This document shows, one piece after another, positions 7,501 through 15,387 of a stretch of 26,949 bases of DNA; position 1 is the first letter of the stretch; each line of letters opens with the position of its first letter. The translations under genes and the position numbers were made by a program. Origin of the DNA: Acidobacteria bacterium UBA7540 (GTDB taxonomy: Bacteria; Acidobacteriota; Terriglobia; UBA7540). Where the stretch lies: contig DLMI01000042.1 of the NCBI GenBank assembly GCA_002478145.1, positions 15,655 to 42,603 on the forward strand. Reading direction: 5' to 3'. The notes beneath the pieces were generated by a model that was not told the DNA's origin, ran no database searches, and was given only the letters and a program-made list of their open reading frames with translations.

Positions 7501-8645
7501 TACGGTGTGGGACTGCTCGCACCCTTTTCGGTTTTTGTCCTAGCCAGCAAGGCCGCATCGACGATTTTATCGAAGGTGGCTTGGGACGCCAGTCCAACTA
7601 TGATCCTGCCGTTGACGAAAGTCGTGGGAGTTTTGTTAACGCCGAGGTCTTCCCCTTCTTGACGCGCTGCCTCGACCTGCGAGAGGGAGGCCTTGGAGTC
7701 GATACATTCGGCGAGTCTTGAACGCTCAACTCCCGCTTCGTCCCCCAAAGCTAATAGGCGCTCGCGGGCGTTCGATGCGTTAATGGCATTCTGATTGGCA
7801 AAAATGAGGGTTCGGTAGCCGGGGAACACCGATGGGTTAATCTGATAGGCGCATTCGTTGGCCACCGCGGCGGCAGTGGACCAGTCATGCATGGGGAGAG
7901 GGAACTCCTTGAAGATGACCCGAACCTTATCGCCGTACTTAGGCAGGAATTCCTTCTCCAAGAACTCGTGGAGGCGGGCACAGGCCGGGCATTGGAGGTC
8001 GGCGTACTCCACGACGGTCACCGGAGCGTTGCTTGGTCCCAGGCTCGGCACATCCTTTGTTTTGATCAGGCCCCGAACAAAATCCTCTCGAAAGGGCAAG
8101 ACGATGCCCAGGATGCCGGTTCGCCGGTCTTTCGTAATGAAGATCTCTGCTGTCTGTGTGTTTTTTCCATCGCTTGCCGTAATGACCGTCTTGAGGAACT
8201 GAGGGTACGACGTTTTATTGAAAGTGCCGATCTTCAATTCCGTTTGAGGTGGAAGCTTCGTAACCTCGCGAACGCAACGCATGATCTCGGCAGTCGAGCC
8301 GTGGGGTAAGGCAAAGACATTACCCATCACGAAACAACGGCCGTCCTTGGTGATGAAGACGTTGCTGGCTCGTTTCTCCTTGCCGTCATCTGTCGCAACG
8401 ATTGTTTGGAAGAAAATGGGAAACTGCGAGTTACCCAGGGGCTCGACGGTTACCTTAACGCTTTCCGGCACCTCGAAGCGGTCACGTACATATTGGACAA
8501 TTCTCTCGGGGGTAGTTGGCCCAGTGGCCGCAGTGGCGCGGGCACCCTGAAAAGGTCTCGTTTCTGCTGCCAGCCCATTTCCGCCGACGAGGAGCAGGCA
8601 AACGCTGCACGTCAAGAAACCGCTACGGAGCGAGGGGCTTGCCAT
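7500..8645 (-). CDS. Secreted DsbA-like thiol oxidoreductase with duplicated N-terminal module
   Basis: The 381-aa product starts with a signal peptide (residues 1-27, ending near LAAE). Two copies of a ~50-residue module follow (63-112 and 134-183), each with the pattern ..F..T(I/V).A.DGK....(N/E)(V/I)FITKD.R. The C-terminal domain (about 200-370) is a thioredoxin fold of the DsbA type, with CPAC at 219-222 and the cis-Pro motif TPT at 339-341. It should form or shuffle disulfides in the periplasm. An in-frame extension to 8783 exists, but AAAGGAG sits 6 nt before the ATG at 8645 and the signal peptide begins there, so I chose the shorter form. The gene follows the VKOR fusion by 134 bp, fitting one redox operon in which VKOR may recharge this protein. 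Confidence 0.85.
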   Translation of the reverse strand: MASPSLRSGFLTCSVCLLLVGGNGLAAETRPFQGARATAATGPTTPERIVQYVRDRFEVPESVKVTVEPLGNSQFPIFFQTIVATDDGKEKRASNVFITKDGRCFVMGNVFALPHGSTAEIMRCVREVTKLPPQTELKIGTFNKTSYPQFLKTVITASDGKNTQTAEIFITKDRRTGILGIVLPFREDFVRGLIKTKDVPSLGPSNAPVTVVEYADLQCPACARLHEFLEKEFLPKYGDKVRVIFKEFPLPMHDWSTAAAVANECAYQINPSVFPGYRTLIFANQNAINASNARERLLALGDEAGVERSRLAECIDSKASLSQVEAARQEGEDLGVNKTPTTFVNGRIIVGLASQATFDKIVDAALLARTKTEKGASSPTP

Positions 8646-8779
8646 GTAAGACTCCTTTCGTTGCGATCCTTGTGTAAAGCGCGGCCGTCCCGGCGGCATG
8701 TCTCGCTGTCGGCGCCACCGGCAGCCAGCCGAGACGCGTGCCAGCGTTACACCCGAGGCGTCACTGTTTCTCGCAACCC

Positions 8780-10420
8780 TCAATCATGGTGGATCGGCTG
8801 GCCGGCCTTCTCCCACCCCGCAAGCCCATCTTGATAGACCTTCACCTTTTCGAAAGAGAATCCATTCTCGAGCAAGGCACGCCCTGCGGCGCGGCTGGCA
8901 GCGCAGATGTCACCCGAGGAATGCCCGCTCTCGTAAAGTACGATGGTCTTGTCTTTGGGTAGTTTGTTCCAATCCCGCCCAAAGCTCTCCGCCGGCATGT
9001 TTATAGCGCCGGGGATTCGCCCGGTAGCGTAGTCCTTTGCCGACCTGACGTCCACAAACAGAGGTTTCGGCGTAGCTTCGAGAAGCTGACGGACCTCGGC
9101 TATCCCAATCAAGGCCGGCTGCTTCTTATTTGCTTCTGCCTCGCTACAGGCGCCAATAGAAGTCTGCAAGCCGGAGAGTGATCCTCCTGGGTTCGATCCG
9201 AACAGACCAGCAGATTCTGCATTGGCATCCTCGGCCTTTGCCCCGGCGGGCGTCGGGGAAGGGGACTTGGGAGTTTGCGACGATGGCTGGACTGCGGCGC
9301 TTTGAGAAGGGTTTGTGGTGCTTGCCGTCGCAGCGCCGCTGCTGGCCAACTCCTGCTCCACTAGATGTGAGAACGTAGCGAACTCCAAGGGGCCTTCGAT
9401 CCTCTTCTGGCCGATGAAGAAGGTAGGTGTGGCTCGTACACCTACGGCGCGACCGTCGGCGAGGTCTTGGGTGACGCGCGAAGCGGTTTCACCACTGTCG
9501 AGGCACTGGTTGAAACGGGTCTGGTCCAGGCCAAGTTCTCGAGCGTAACGCTTGAGGGCGTCCTCGCTCAAATCAGCTTGTTCGGCATAAAGCTTTTCGA
9601 GGCCCTCCCAGAATTTGCCCTGTTCTGCTGTGCATTCCGAAGCTTCCGCTGCTTTCTCGGCTTGGGGATGAATCTTGCTGAGAGGGAATTGCCGGAAGAC
9701 GAAACGGATCCGGTCCCCGTATTGGGCGCGGATTTGGCGAGCGGCTTCTTCCGCGAGGCGGCACCCTGGGCACTCGAAATCTCCATATTCGACGACCGTG
9801 AGAGGCGCTCGCAAGTTTCCGGTCATGTGGCTGTCCGGGCGGACCAGATGCTCGGCGAGTGCCTGGGTTGAAGCTTGCGGAACGGGTGGGAGTCCGCCGT
9901 GCCGGGAGAGCAGGATGAAGGCCGGGACGCCGATCAGTAGCGCCACCACGCAAAGGACAAAGTTTGTCCTGACTCTTGCAATCACCGCTAAAGGATCCGT
10001 CAGGGCAAGGGGCCGGCGTAGTTCAAGAAGCGACAAGACGAAAATGCCGGTTACGACGAGCGCCGAGACCACGCACCACACGCACCAGGCGTGGATGACA
10101 AACTCTGCCAGCGAAGTGAGGTAAATGGAAAACAAGAAGCCGGCACACGAGATCCCCGTTACGGCCCATTGGATTGCTCGCCCCAGGCGGGGCGAGACCA
10201 AGACTTCTGTAAAGATCAACAGGCCGAGAAGCGCGTAACTCGCAACTCCGAAGGCCGGAAGTGGTAGCCCAAACAGGTGAGCGTAGGAACTTGCCCGCAC
10301 TGCGTCGCACCCCGATCCCAGACAGACGATGGGCCGAGACGGCGATGTATAAACCCAGAGAAGATACAGGGAATCGAAAAGTCCGAGCAGGGAGAGGGCC
10401 GGCAGCAGGGTTTTTCGCAT
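8780..10420 (-). CDS. VKOR-DsbA-rhodanese triple fusion protein
   Basis: This 546-aa inner-membrane protein joins three domains. Residues 1-135 are a vitamin K epoxide reductase homologue with Cys33/Cys38 (CLGSGC) and Cys113/Cys116 (CVWC), the two redox pairs that pass electrons to quinone. After a further membrane helix (152-171), residues ~190-360 form a DsbA-type thioredoxin domain with CPGC at 217-220 and TPT at 331-333. A Ser/Pro/Thr-rich linker leads to a rhodanese-like domain (about 435-546) with DVRS at 457-460 and DGLAGW near the end. VKOR-thioredoxin fusions make disulfides in many bacteria; the rhodanese addition is less usual. In the rhodanese active loop the normal Cys position appears to be Glu497, with Cys506 nearby. 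TGGAGGT lies 13 nt upstream of the ATG. Confidence 0.88.
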   Translation of the reverse strand: MRKTLLPALSLLGLFDSLYLLWVYTSPSRPIVCLGSGCDAVRASSYAHLFGLPLPAFGVASYALLGLLIFTEVLVSPRLGRAIQWAVTGISCAGFLFSIYLTSLAEFVIHAWCVWCVVSALVVTGIFVLSLLELRRPLALTDPLAVIARVRTNFVLCVVALLIGVPAFILLSRHGGLPPVPQASTQALAEHLVRPDSHMTGNLRAPLTVVEYGDFECPGCRLAEEAARQIRAQYGDRIRFVFRQFPLSKIHPQAEKAAEASECTAEQGKFWEGLEKLYAEQADLSEDALKRYARELGLDQTRFNQCLDSGETASRVTQDLADGRAVGVRATPTFFIGQKRIEGPLEFATFSHLVEQELASSGAATASTTNPSQSAAVQPSSQTPKSPSPTPAGAKAEDANAESAGLFGSNPGGSLSGLQTSIGACSEAEANKKQPALIGIAEVRQLLEATPKPLFVDVRSAKDYATGRIPGAINMPAESFGRDWNKLPKDKTIVLYESGHSSGDICAASRAAGRALLENGFSFEKVKVYQDGLAGWEKAGQPIHHD

Positions 10421-10520
10421 AGCAGACTATTCTACCTCCATTCCGGCAGCGCGGAGGATCAATGCTAGTGAGGCACGCTCCTTGCTCGCCGCCTCACGCT
10501 CTTCTCGTCTAAGCAGGCAG

Positions 10521-10814
10521 TCAGCAGACTCCTCCTTTGAGGACGGTCTCCTCCGCGTGCTGGGCAAGAACGTGGCCGGTGCCAAGGTTCTCTTCCGCCC
10601 ACGCTTTGGTTCGGTCCGCCGAGTCGTTCCAAGAACTGTCATCCACGACGACCGTCAGGTAGTTCGGGTAATCGAGCCGCCGCACGGATTCCAGGCACTC
10701 GAGCGTATCCTGCCAGTCATTCCAGTCTAAGATGCTGATGGCAACCTTCGGCCAAGCGTTCTTGCCGATCATACGGGCCGCTTTGCTTGGGTTCCGTGGA
10801 TCTTCCTCGAGCAC
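10521..10814 (-). pseudogene. Truncated family-2 glycosyltransferase fragment
   Basis: The 97 codons match the N-terminus of the GT2 gene just upstream in transcription order (10938-11993). Both carry WQDTLECL.S.R.LDYP.YL and a related VVD..SWNDS block. The fragment stops soon after and lacks the NSD metal-binding motif and the whole acceptor half, about 70% of a normal protein. No continuation was found in the other minus-strand frames down to the VKOR gene. It is best read as the remnant of a tandem duplicate. The rest of the 10421-10937 gap shows no gene. Confidence 0.7.
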
Positions 10815-10937
10815 TCGCCATATTGCCGGGCGTCATTACGCTGAAGGGTTCTCTCTCTTTCGTCAGCGCCTGCAAAGATGGGCTGCGGCACGGCCTTCGC
10901 CCTTGGTCGTGCAATTACGGCATGGACCGGGGCCGTC

Positions 10938-11993
10938 TCATTTGATGGTCTTGGCGAGTTCCTGGTCGTGAAACTTCCACTTGCCATATACACCGCGGTA
11001 ACCGTCGAATAAGCCGCACAAAAGTGCTCGCGCGAAATCCGGGCGTCGGCGGAGCAGGTTGCTCGCAGCCTGCGCGAGGACTAGCGGAATATGGAGTAAG
11101 TGAAAAAGGAGCTTCAAGCGCGTCGGCAGTATCACTCTTGCAACATGCACCCTATTTCGCGCATTGTAGTAGAGCGAGTGGCTAGACTGGCCGCCGGGGC
11201 TACGGCGGCCCTTGTGGCGAGCGGCGGCGCGCCTTGCCACGACGGTTTTGTAGCCTACTTGTCGAACCGCGTGGGCGAGGGACAACTCGTCCACGTACAT
11301 GAACAGCCGGCTCTCCAGATACTCCCCCCGCAACTTGCGCACCGCCCGAAGAGTGTCGCGGCGCAGCAGGACGGCGGAGCCATGCGGGCCGAAGGTATCC
11401 AAGACATCCGCTGTCCCCTCTCTCGAGAGCGGTGTCCGGCGCGCCAGGATCCCGAGGTAGAGTCGATCCAGTGTGATTCCCGACGCTAAAACGATCTGCC
11501 GGGGCTCGTCAAAAACAGTGGCGCTAACCACTCCTGCATCAGCCTGCTGATCGGCTCGTACAAGTTCGCTCAAGCAATCTGGGGCCACCGTGGCATCACT
11601 GTTGAGAAGGAAGACATAGTCAGCAGACCGTCTCCTGCTTAGGGCGTAGTGAATTGCGACGTTATTTCCGCCCGTGTACCCAAGGTTCTCACCGTTACAA
11701 ATCAACACCATCTTGTTCCTGGGCGGGAGCCCTTCCAGAGCGGACTCCTGGGGGTCTTCCCCTCCGGCGAGGGCCACGGCCTGGCTGTACTCGACAAGGA
11801 TGTGCGGGTCACCCAGGTTTCGCGCCGCCCACTCTTTGATTCTGGCTACGGAGTCATTCCACGACCCGTTGTCAACCACGATCATCAGGTAATGGGGATA
11901 GTCGAGCGCCCGGATCGACCTCAGGCATTCGAGGGTGTCTTGCCAGCCGTTCCAGTTCAGAATACTAATGGCAACCAACGGAGACTTAGCCAT
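10938..11993 (-). CDS. Family-2 glycosyltransferase, rhamnosyltransferase-like
   Basis: This 351-aa GT-A enzyme starts at once with the first strand (VAISILNWNGW). It shows VVDNGS at 39-44, the NLGYTGGNN loop at 103-111 and the NSD metal-binding triplet at 131-133. These features are typical of WbbL-like rhamnosyltransferases and relatives that add one sugar to a lipid-linked glycan. The normally acidic ED-type motif reads MYVDELSLAHAV here. The C-terminus has an amphipathic or hydrophobic stretch near the residues LLFHLLHIPLVLAQAA. A TTG start at 12080 would overlap the methyltransferase gene by 53 bp; I prefer the ATG at 11993 because the domain begins there, although its ribosome-binding site is weak. 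The sugar is unknown. Confidence 0.8.
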   Translation of the reverse strand: MAKSPLVAISILNWNGWQDTLECLRSIRALDYPHYLMIVVDNGSWNDSVARIKEWAARNLGDPHILVEYSQAVALAGGEDPQESALEGLPPRNKMVLICNGENLGYTGGNNVAIHYALSRRRSADYVFLLNSDATVAPDCLSELVRADQQADAGVVSATVFDEPRQIVLASGITLDRLYLGILARRTPLSREGTADVLDTFGPHGSAVLLRRDTLRAVRKLRGEYLESRLFMYVDELSLAHAVRQVGYKTVVARRAAARHKGRRSPGGQSSHSLYYNARNRVHVARVILPTRLKLLFHLLHIPLVLAQAASNLLRRRPDFARALLCGLFDGYRGVYGKWKFHDQELAKTIK

Positions 11994-12027
11994 GGTATTA
12001 GGTTCGCGCGGGTTCCCGGCGGCTTCA

Positions 12028-12765
12028 TTAGTCAACGTACAACACCCCGATGCCAGCCCAGCCTTGTTGCCGATTCGCAATCATCTCCAGGTGGCGATAT
12101 CGACCTTTGATTTCGTTCCAGAACTGTGAAACCTCGCAGCCTGCGGTGGGAGGATGTTCCGCTATGTCGTGCAGCGCAATGAGACCCCCTTTCCGAACCA
12201 GCGGTGCGTACAATTCGAAGTCTCGTTTGACGCCCTCGTACTTGTGGTCGCCGTCGATGAAAAGGTAGTCTAGCTCTTGCGCCCCCAAGATTTCTCTGAC
12301 CCGCGCCAGCATTTCGCTGCTATGCGAATCTCCCTGGAGGAGTTGAAGTTGTTGCCTGCGGAGCGCAAGACGCTTATAAAGCCATGCGCGAGTACTGCCG
12401 TAGCCCCCACCAAATCGCCCTCCGGGCAGGTCGACGCTAACAATCGTGGCCTGCGGGCTTGCCAGCCTGCATAGGAATAGCAGCGTGCCTCCGCGCAGAG
12501 TGCCAATCTCCAAGGCGCATTTCGGACGCAGAGTGGCAAGGATCTCGCCGAGAGCCGTCAACTCGCCGGCCACTTGCGATGCCCTAAAGAATTCATTTCC
12601 GAGGACGAATTGGACCAGCCCCGGCACGCCTTCTCGTACTCCTGCGAATAAGTAGCGAATCCAACAGCGGCTGGCGTTCCAGCCTTTGGCGAGTTTCCGC
12701 AGCAAGCTGTCGCCGGTTTCTGCCCCCTGCGCGACAGGCTTTTTCGGCGCGCTACTCTGACCCAT
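12028..12765 (-). CDS. Class I SAM methyltransferase, CmcI/cephalosporin-hydroxylase-like (Methyltransf_24 type)
   Basis: The 245-aa protein has the SAM-binding motif LEIGTLRGG at 85-93, VDLPGG around 111-116, FIDGDHKYEGVKRD at 169-182 and ALHD at 197-200. The DGDH motif is typical of the Methyltransf_24/CmcI group, many of which sit in glycan loci and methylate sugars. An open frame extends upstream to 12906, but that part encodes a shadow of older sequence. The ATG at 12765 is preferred because it aligns base for base with the GTG start of the broken methyltransferase at 13219. No good ribosome-binding site is seen; translation may once have been coupled to a flippase gene whose 3' end persists just upstream. 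Confidence 0.8.
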   Translation of the reverse strand: MGQSSAPKKPVAQGAETGDSLLRKLAKGWNASRCWIRYLFAGVREGVPGLVQFVLGNEFFRASQVAGELTALGEILATLRPKCALEIGTLRGGTLLFLCRLASPQATIVSVDLPGGRFGGGYGSTRAWLYKRLALRRQQLQLLQGDSHSSEMLARVREILGAQELDYLFIDGDHKYEGVKRDFELYAPLVRKGGLIALHDIAEHPPTAGCEVSQFWNEIKGRYRHLEMIANRQQGWAGIGVLYVD

Positions 12766-12818
12766 AGGCGGATGTGCCAATTTTCCTCCATATCCAGAAC
12801 GTAGTGCCAGGCTCCCAG
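12747..12818 (-). repeat. Second copy of flippase-end/methyltransferase-start seam
   Basis: These 72 bp align without gaps to 13201-13272, about three-quarters identical by hand count. In one frame the minus strand encodes WHYVLDMEENWHIRLW, nearly the same as the C-terminus of the intact flippase (WHYVLDLEEKWHIRLW). In another frame it holds the start codon of the methyltransferase at 12765. It is therefore the remnant of another flippase 3' end. Confidence 0.75.
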
Positions 12819-12828
12819 CGTTGCGACG

Positions 12829-13219
12829 CCAAAAGAAAAAGACGGCGCGGTGGGTCAAGGTGAAAGTAGCACCTCCGGAAATGCCGATGGCCCAAGCTAG
12901 AGACATTCGGAGTCACCACGATCAAGCTCCCACCTGGCCTCAATGACTCATGACATCGCTTTAAGGTCGCCACCGGATCATGCCCATGCTCAATAACGTG
13001 GGACATGGTAATTGCATCATAGCTTTCCGGCGCGAGGTTCGACGGCTCCAGCGTCCCCACGCGCACGTTCAGTCCACGCTGCTCTCGCGCGATCCGGGCA
13101 GCTTCCGGGTCCGGCTCAGCTCCCTCAACCTCGCTCCGGACACGAACGCCTTCGTTCTCAAATCCCTTGAGGCCTTGGCGTGCGGCGGACGATTCCTTCA
13201 GAGCGCTGCTTTGAGCCAC
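12829..13219 (-). pseudogene. Broken SAM methyltransferase (Methyltransf_11/23 type)
   Basis: From the GTG at 13219 the frame reads about 20 unrelated residues, then joins a methyltransferase core: EVEGAEPDPEAARIAREQ, then a DAITMSHVIEH block, then LRPGG and VVTPN. The expected SAM motif I (VLDxGCGxG) and preceding residues are missing, so a piece of roughly 60-90 codons appears deleted. After the SQRWEP block the frame runs into the old flippase 3' end out of frame and stops at 12752. Without motif I it cannot be a working enzyme. Confidence 0.7.
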
Positions 13220-14748
13220 AGTCTAATGTGCCACTTTTCCTCTAGGTCCAGAACGTAATGCCACGTGCCCACCAAGAATCCGGTGGTGAGAAGAAGCGCG
13301 AGGAGAGCATTGGCGAGCAGCGCATGGCTGATGGCCCAGAGAACCGAAAGGCTTACTGCCAGGGCCGTGAGCGTGGCGACACTTCGTCGTATTTGTCTGC
13401 CCACGAGCAAGCGGGGCGACGTGCGGCTGATCCAGCAGGCCGCGACGATGAGGAGAAGGAAATCGAGACTGACGCGCAAGGTCCAGGCCAGCGCCGCGCC
13501 GGGGAGCCCGAACGCGGTGACCAGGAACCAGGCGAGGGCAACGTGGAGTGGGACTTCCAGAAGGTGAAACTTGGCCGTCAGGTCAGGGCGGCCTAGCCCT
13601 CGCAGTAGATGGTAAGGGACAAAAGCAAGGGAGTTAATCAGCACTCCCACGGCAAGGATTTGAAGGACGAGTGCACCTTCATCTGCGAATTTGGCTCCCA
13701 GCCAGAGGGTCAGGAACGGGCGCGCGAAAAAGACCAGGACCAGCGCCGCCGGGCCCACCAGCAGGAGGAGGTACTTGAGGGAACGGACGAGGGCGCTCTT
13801 GATCCACTCACTGTCTCCGCGCCCAGCCGAAGTGCTGAAGGCAGGATAGAGAGTGGCCGCGAGGCTTTGGGGAAGAATGCCCAACCTGGTCGAGATCATG
13901 TAACAAGGCGTATAAAAGCCGACTGCCGCGATGGATCGCAGGGCGCCGATCAGAAATCGATCGAAGGACACCAGGATCGGGCTGATCGCGTCGGAGACGG
14001 TGACCCAACCGCCGAAGCCGAGCAAGCAGCGAACGAGCGAGCGGTCGAACGCGCATCGGCGCCCCAGGGCTGGATAGAGTCGAAGACAGAAAAAAGAAGA
14101 AGCTCCCAATCCCGCTACCCGACTTAGGACCAGAAAGAGCACAATTCCGCGGAGGTCGAACCCCAGCGCCAAAGCCCCGGCGGGTATGAGGTACCCAAGC
14201 GCGCTGCTCGGAATTCCGATGGCGTTGAGCAGGTCGAACCTCTGAGACGCCGCCAGCACACCACGAAGCGAGCCGCCGGCGAAGTTGATCGGGACGGAAA
14301 CAGCCAGAATCAGGAACATCCAGTGGGCGTCGGGGCGGAGTCCGGGAGGGATCTTCAGAAGGCGATCAACGAAGGTCGGCGAGGCTGCGGCGAGCAGAAT
14401 GCCGGCCAGCAGACCAAAGCCCGATTGAGTAACCAGCGCGGTCCAAACCAGGGCGGGAAGCTTCTCAATGTCGTCCTTGCCCAGAAGCTCGGCGACGAAT
14501 TTGGTGGTGGCGGGACCGATGCCCAAATCGAAAAGGCCGAGATAGGCCACCACGATCCAGGCGAGCGAGAGGAGGCCGAAACGGTCCGGACCCAAGTGCC
14601 GGATCACGTAGGGCATGGTGGCAACGCCGACGAGGAGCGGAACCACCTGCCCGGCAACGTTCAGCACGGCGTTGCGGGCCAGTACTTTGCTCCCGATTTT
14701 GAGGGTGTGCGCACGAGAAGCCTCGGTTGCCGTTTCAGTGGGGTTCAT
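13198..14748 (-). CDS. Wzx-type flippase, polysaccharide biosynthesis protein (MOP superfamily)
   Basis: This 516-aa integral membrane protein has about 12-14 hydrophobic helices and the N-terminal pattern LARNAVLNVAGQVVPLLVG and PYVIRHLGPDRFGLLSLAW typical of Wzx/RfbX flippases. These move lipid-linked oligosaccharides from the inner to the outer face of the cytoplasmic membrane. A GTG start at 14790 would add 14 residues, but the ATG at 14748, with AGGA close by, fits better. Its 3' end overlaps the GTG start of the broken methyltransferase by 22 bp. A second copy of this 3' end is found 454 bp downstream. Its presence implies that the surrounding GT2 enzymes build a lipid-linked unit; no Wzy polymerase is recognised in the window. 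Confidence 0.85.
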   Translation of the reverse strand: MNPTETATEASRAHTLKIGSKVLARNAVLNVAGQVVPLLVGVATMPYVIRHLGPDRFGLLSLAWIVVAYLGLFDLGIGPATTKFVAELLGKDDIEKLPALVWTALVTQSGFGLLAGILLAAASPTFVDRLLKIPPGLRPDAHWMFLILAVSVPINFAGGSLRGVLAASQRFDLLNAIGIPSSALGYLIPAGALALGFDLRGIVLFLVLSRVAGLGASSFFCLRLYPALGRRCAFDRSLVRCLLGFGGWVTVSDAISPILVSFDRFLIGALRSIAAVGFYTPCYMISTRLGILPQSLAATLYPAFSTSAGRGDSEWIKSALVRSLKYLLLLVGPAALVLVFFARPFLTLWLGAKFADEGALVLQILAVGVLINSLAFVPYHLLRGLGRPDLTAKFHLLEVPLHVALAWFLVTAFGLPGAALAWTLRVSLDFLLLIVAACWISRTSPRLLVGRQIRRSVATLTALAVSLSVLWAISHALLANALLALLLTTGFLVGTWHYVLDLEEKWHIRLWLKAAL

Positions 14749-14949
14749 CGTCCTGCTTTGCGAGCGCGGAAGAGCCAGCCGGTTGATCACCGCGCTACCA
14801 TCAACTCTTTCCTCGCTGAGCCGTATGCTGCTTGCAATGTCGCCAACCTGGGTCCAGTTGCGTATTATGCGACCGACCCTTTGGTGAAATCAATGGTGGG
14901 CCGGCGTGTCCGACCCTCGGTAATCGTAACTGCGCAAGCCACATAATTC

Positions 14950-15232
14950 CAAAATCGTGTGGATTGCTCCCTACCCATAAGGTTTCTGTGATGTGTTGCT
15001 CTCCTATAAGTTTTGCGATTTCTGCCTTAACCGCAATTTTATCGGCAAAGATAGGGAATTGTGGGTTATGCCGGCACAGTTTTCGCCAAGCAATTTTTTC
15101 ATTAAATGTCCTTGGATCCCTTAGATTGGGCAGTCTTCGAAAGCGGCGAAAATACATCAGGTTGATGGCCGCGTAGTCTGGGAGGGTGTCAAGAAGTGCT
15201 TTGTAAGCTTTTTCTGCAACTTTCCTGATCAT
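14950..15232 (-). pseudogene. 5' fragment of a TupA-like ATP-grasp protein
   Basis: The first ~94 codons match the start of TupA-like ATP-grasp proteins of polysaccharide loci (LPNLRDPRTFNEKIAWRKL, then FADKIAVKAEIAKLIGE and a LWVG.NP block). The frame then loses all similarity and runs to a stop at 14801. The ATP-binding and catalytic parts, about two thirds of a normal protein, are absent. It sits directly upstream of the flippase gene. Its start has only a weak ribosome-binding site. Confidence 0.7.
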
Positions 15233-15387
15233 GGCTGCCGTTCTTTTGCTTTCCGAAGAAACTCGGTACTCCAGCAGACTCTATACTTATCAAAGACGCC
15301 TCAATCTCACCGAGCCGCCAGGCGATCTGCACCCCGTCTCGAGGCAGCAACGATTGAGTCAGCTTGGCTCGTCCACTTCGCTTCCAG

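Noticed and set aside
7354..7721. Plus-strand open frames upstream of and into the DsbA-like gene
   Set aside because: They mirror the minus-strand gene or low-complexity C-rich sequence and have no recognisable product.
8646..8783. N-terminal extension of the DsbA-like gene to 8783
   Set aside because: The signal peptide and an AAAGGAG with ideal spacing point to 8645, and the extension is Arg-rich and lacks any domain.
12766..12906. N-terminal extension of the CmcI-like methyltransferase to 12906
   Set aside because: This part is the out-of-frame relic of another methyltransferase and flippase; the homologous start at 13219 supports 12765.
13258..14127. Long plus-strand open frames opposite the flippase
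   Set aside because: They are antisense shadows of a GC-rich membrane-protein gene and are full of Arg/Gln/Glu with no fold signature.
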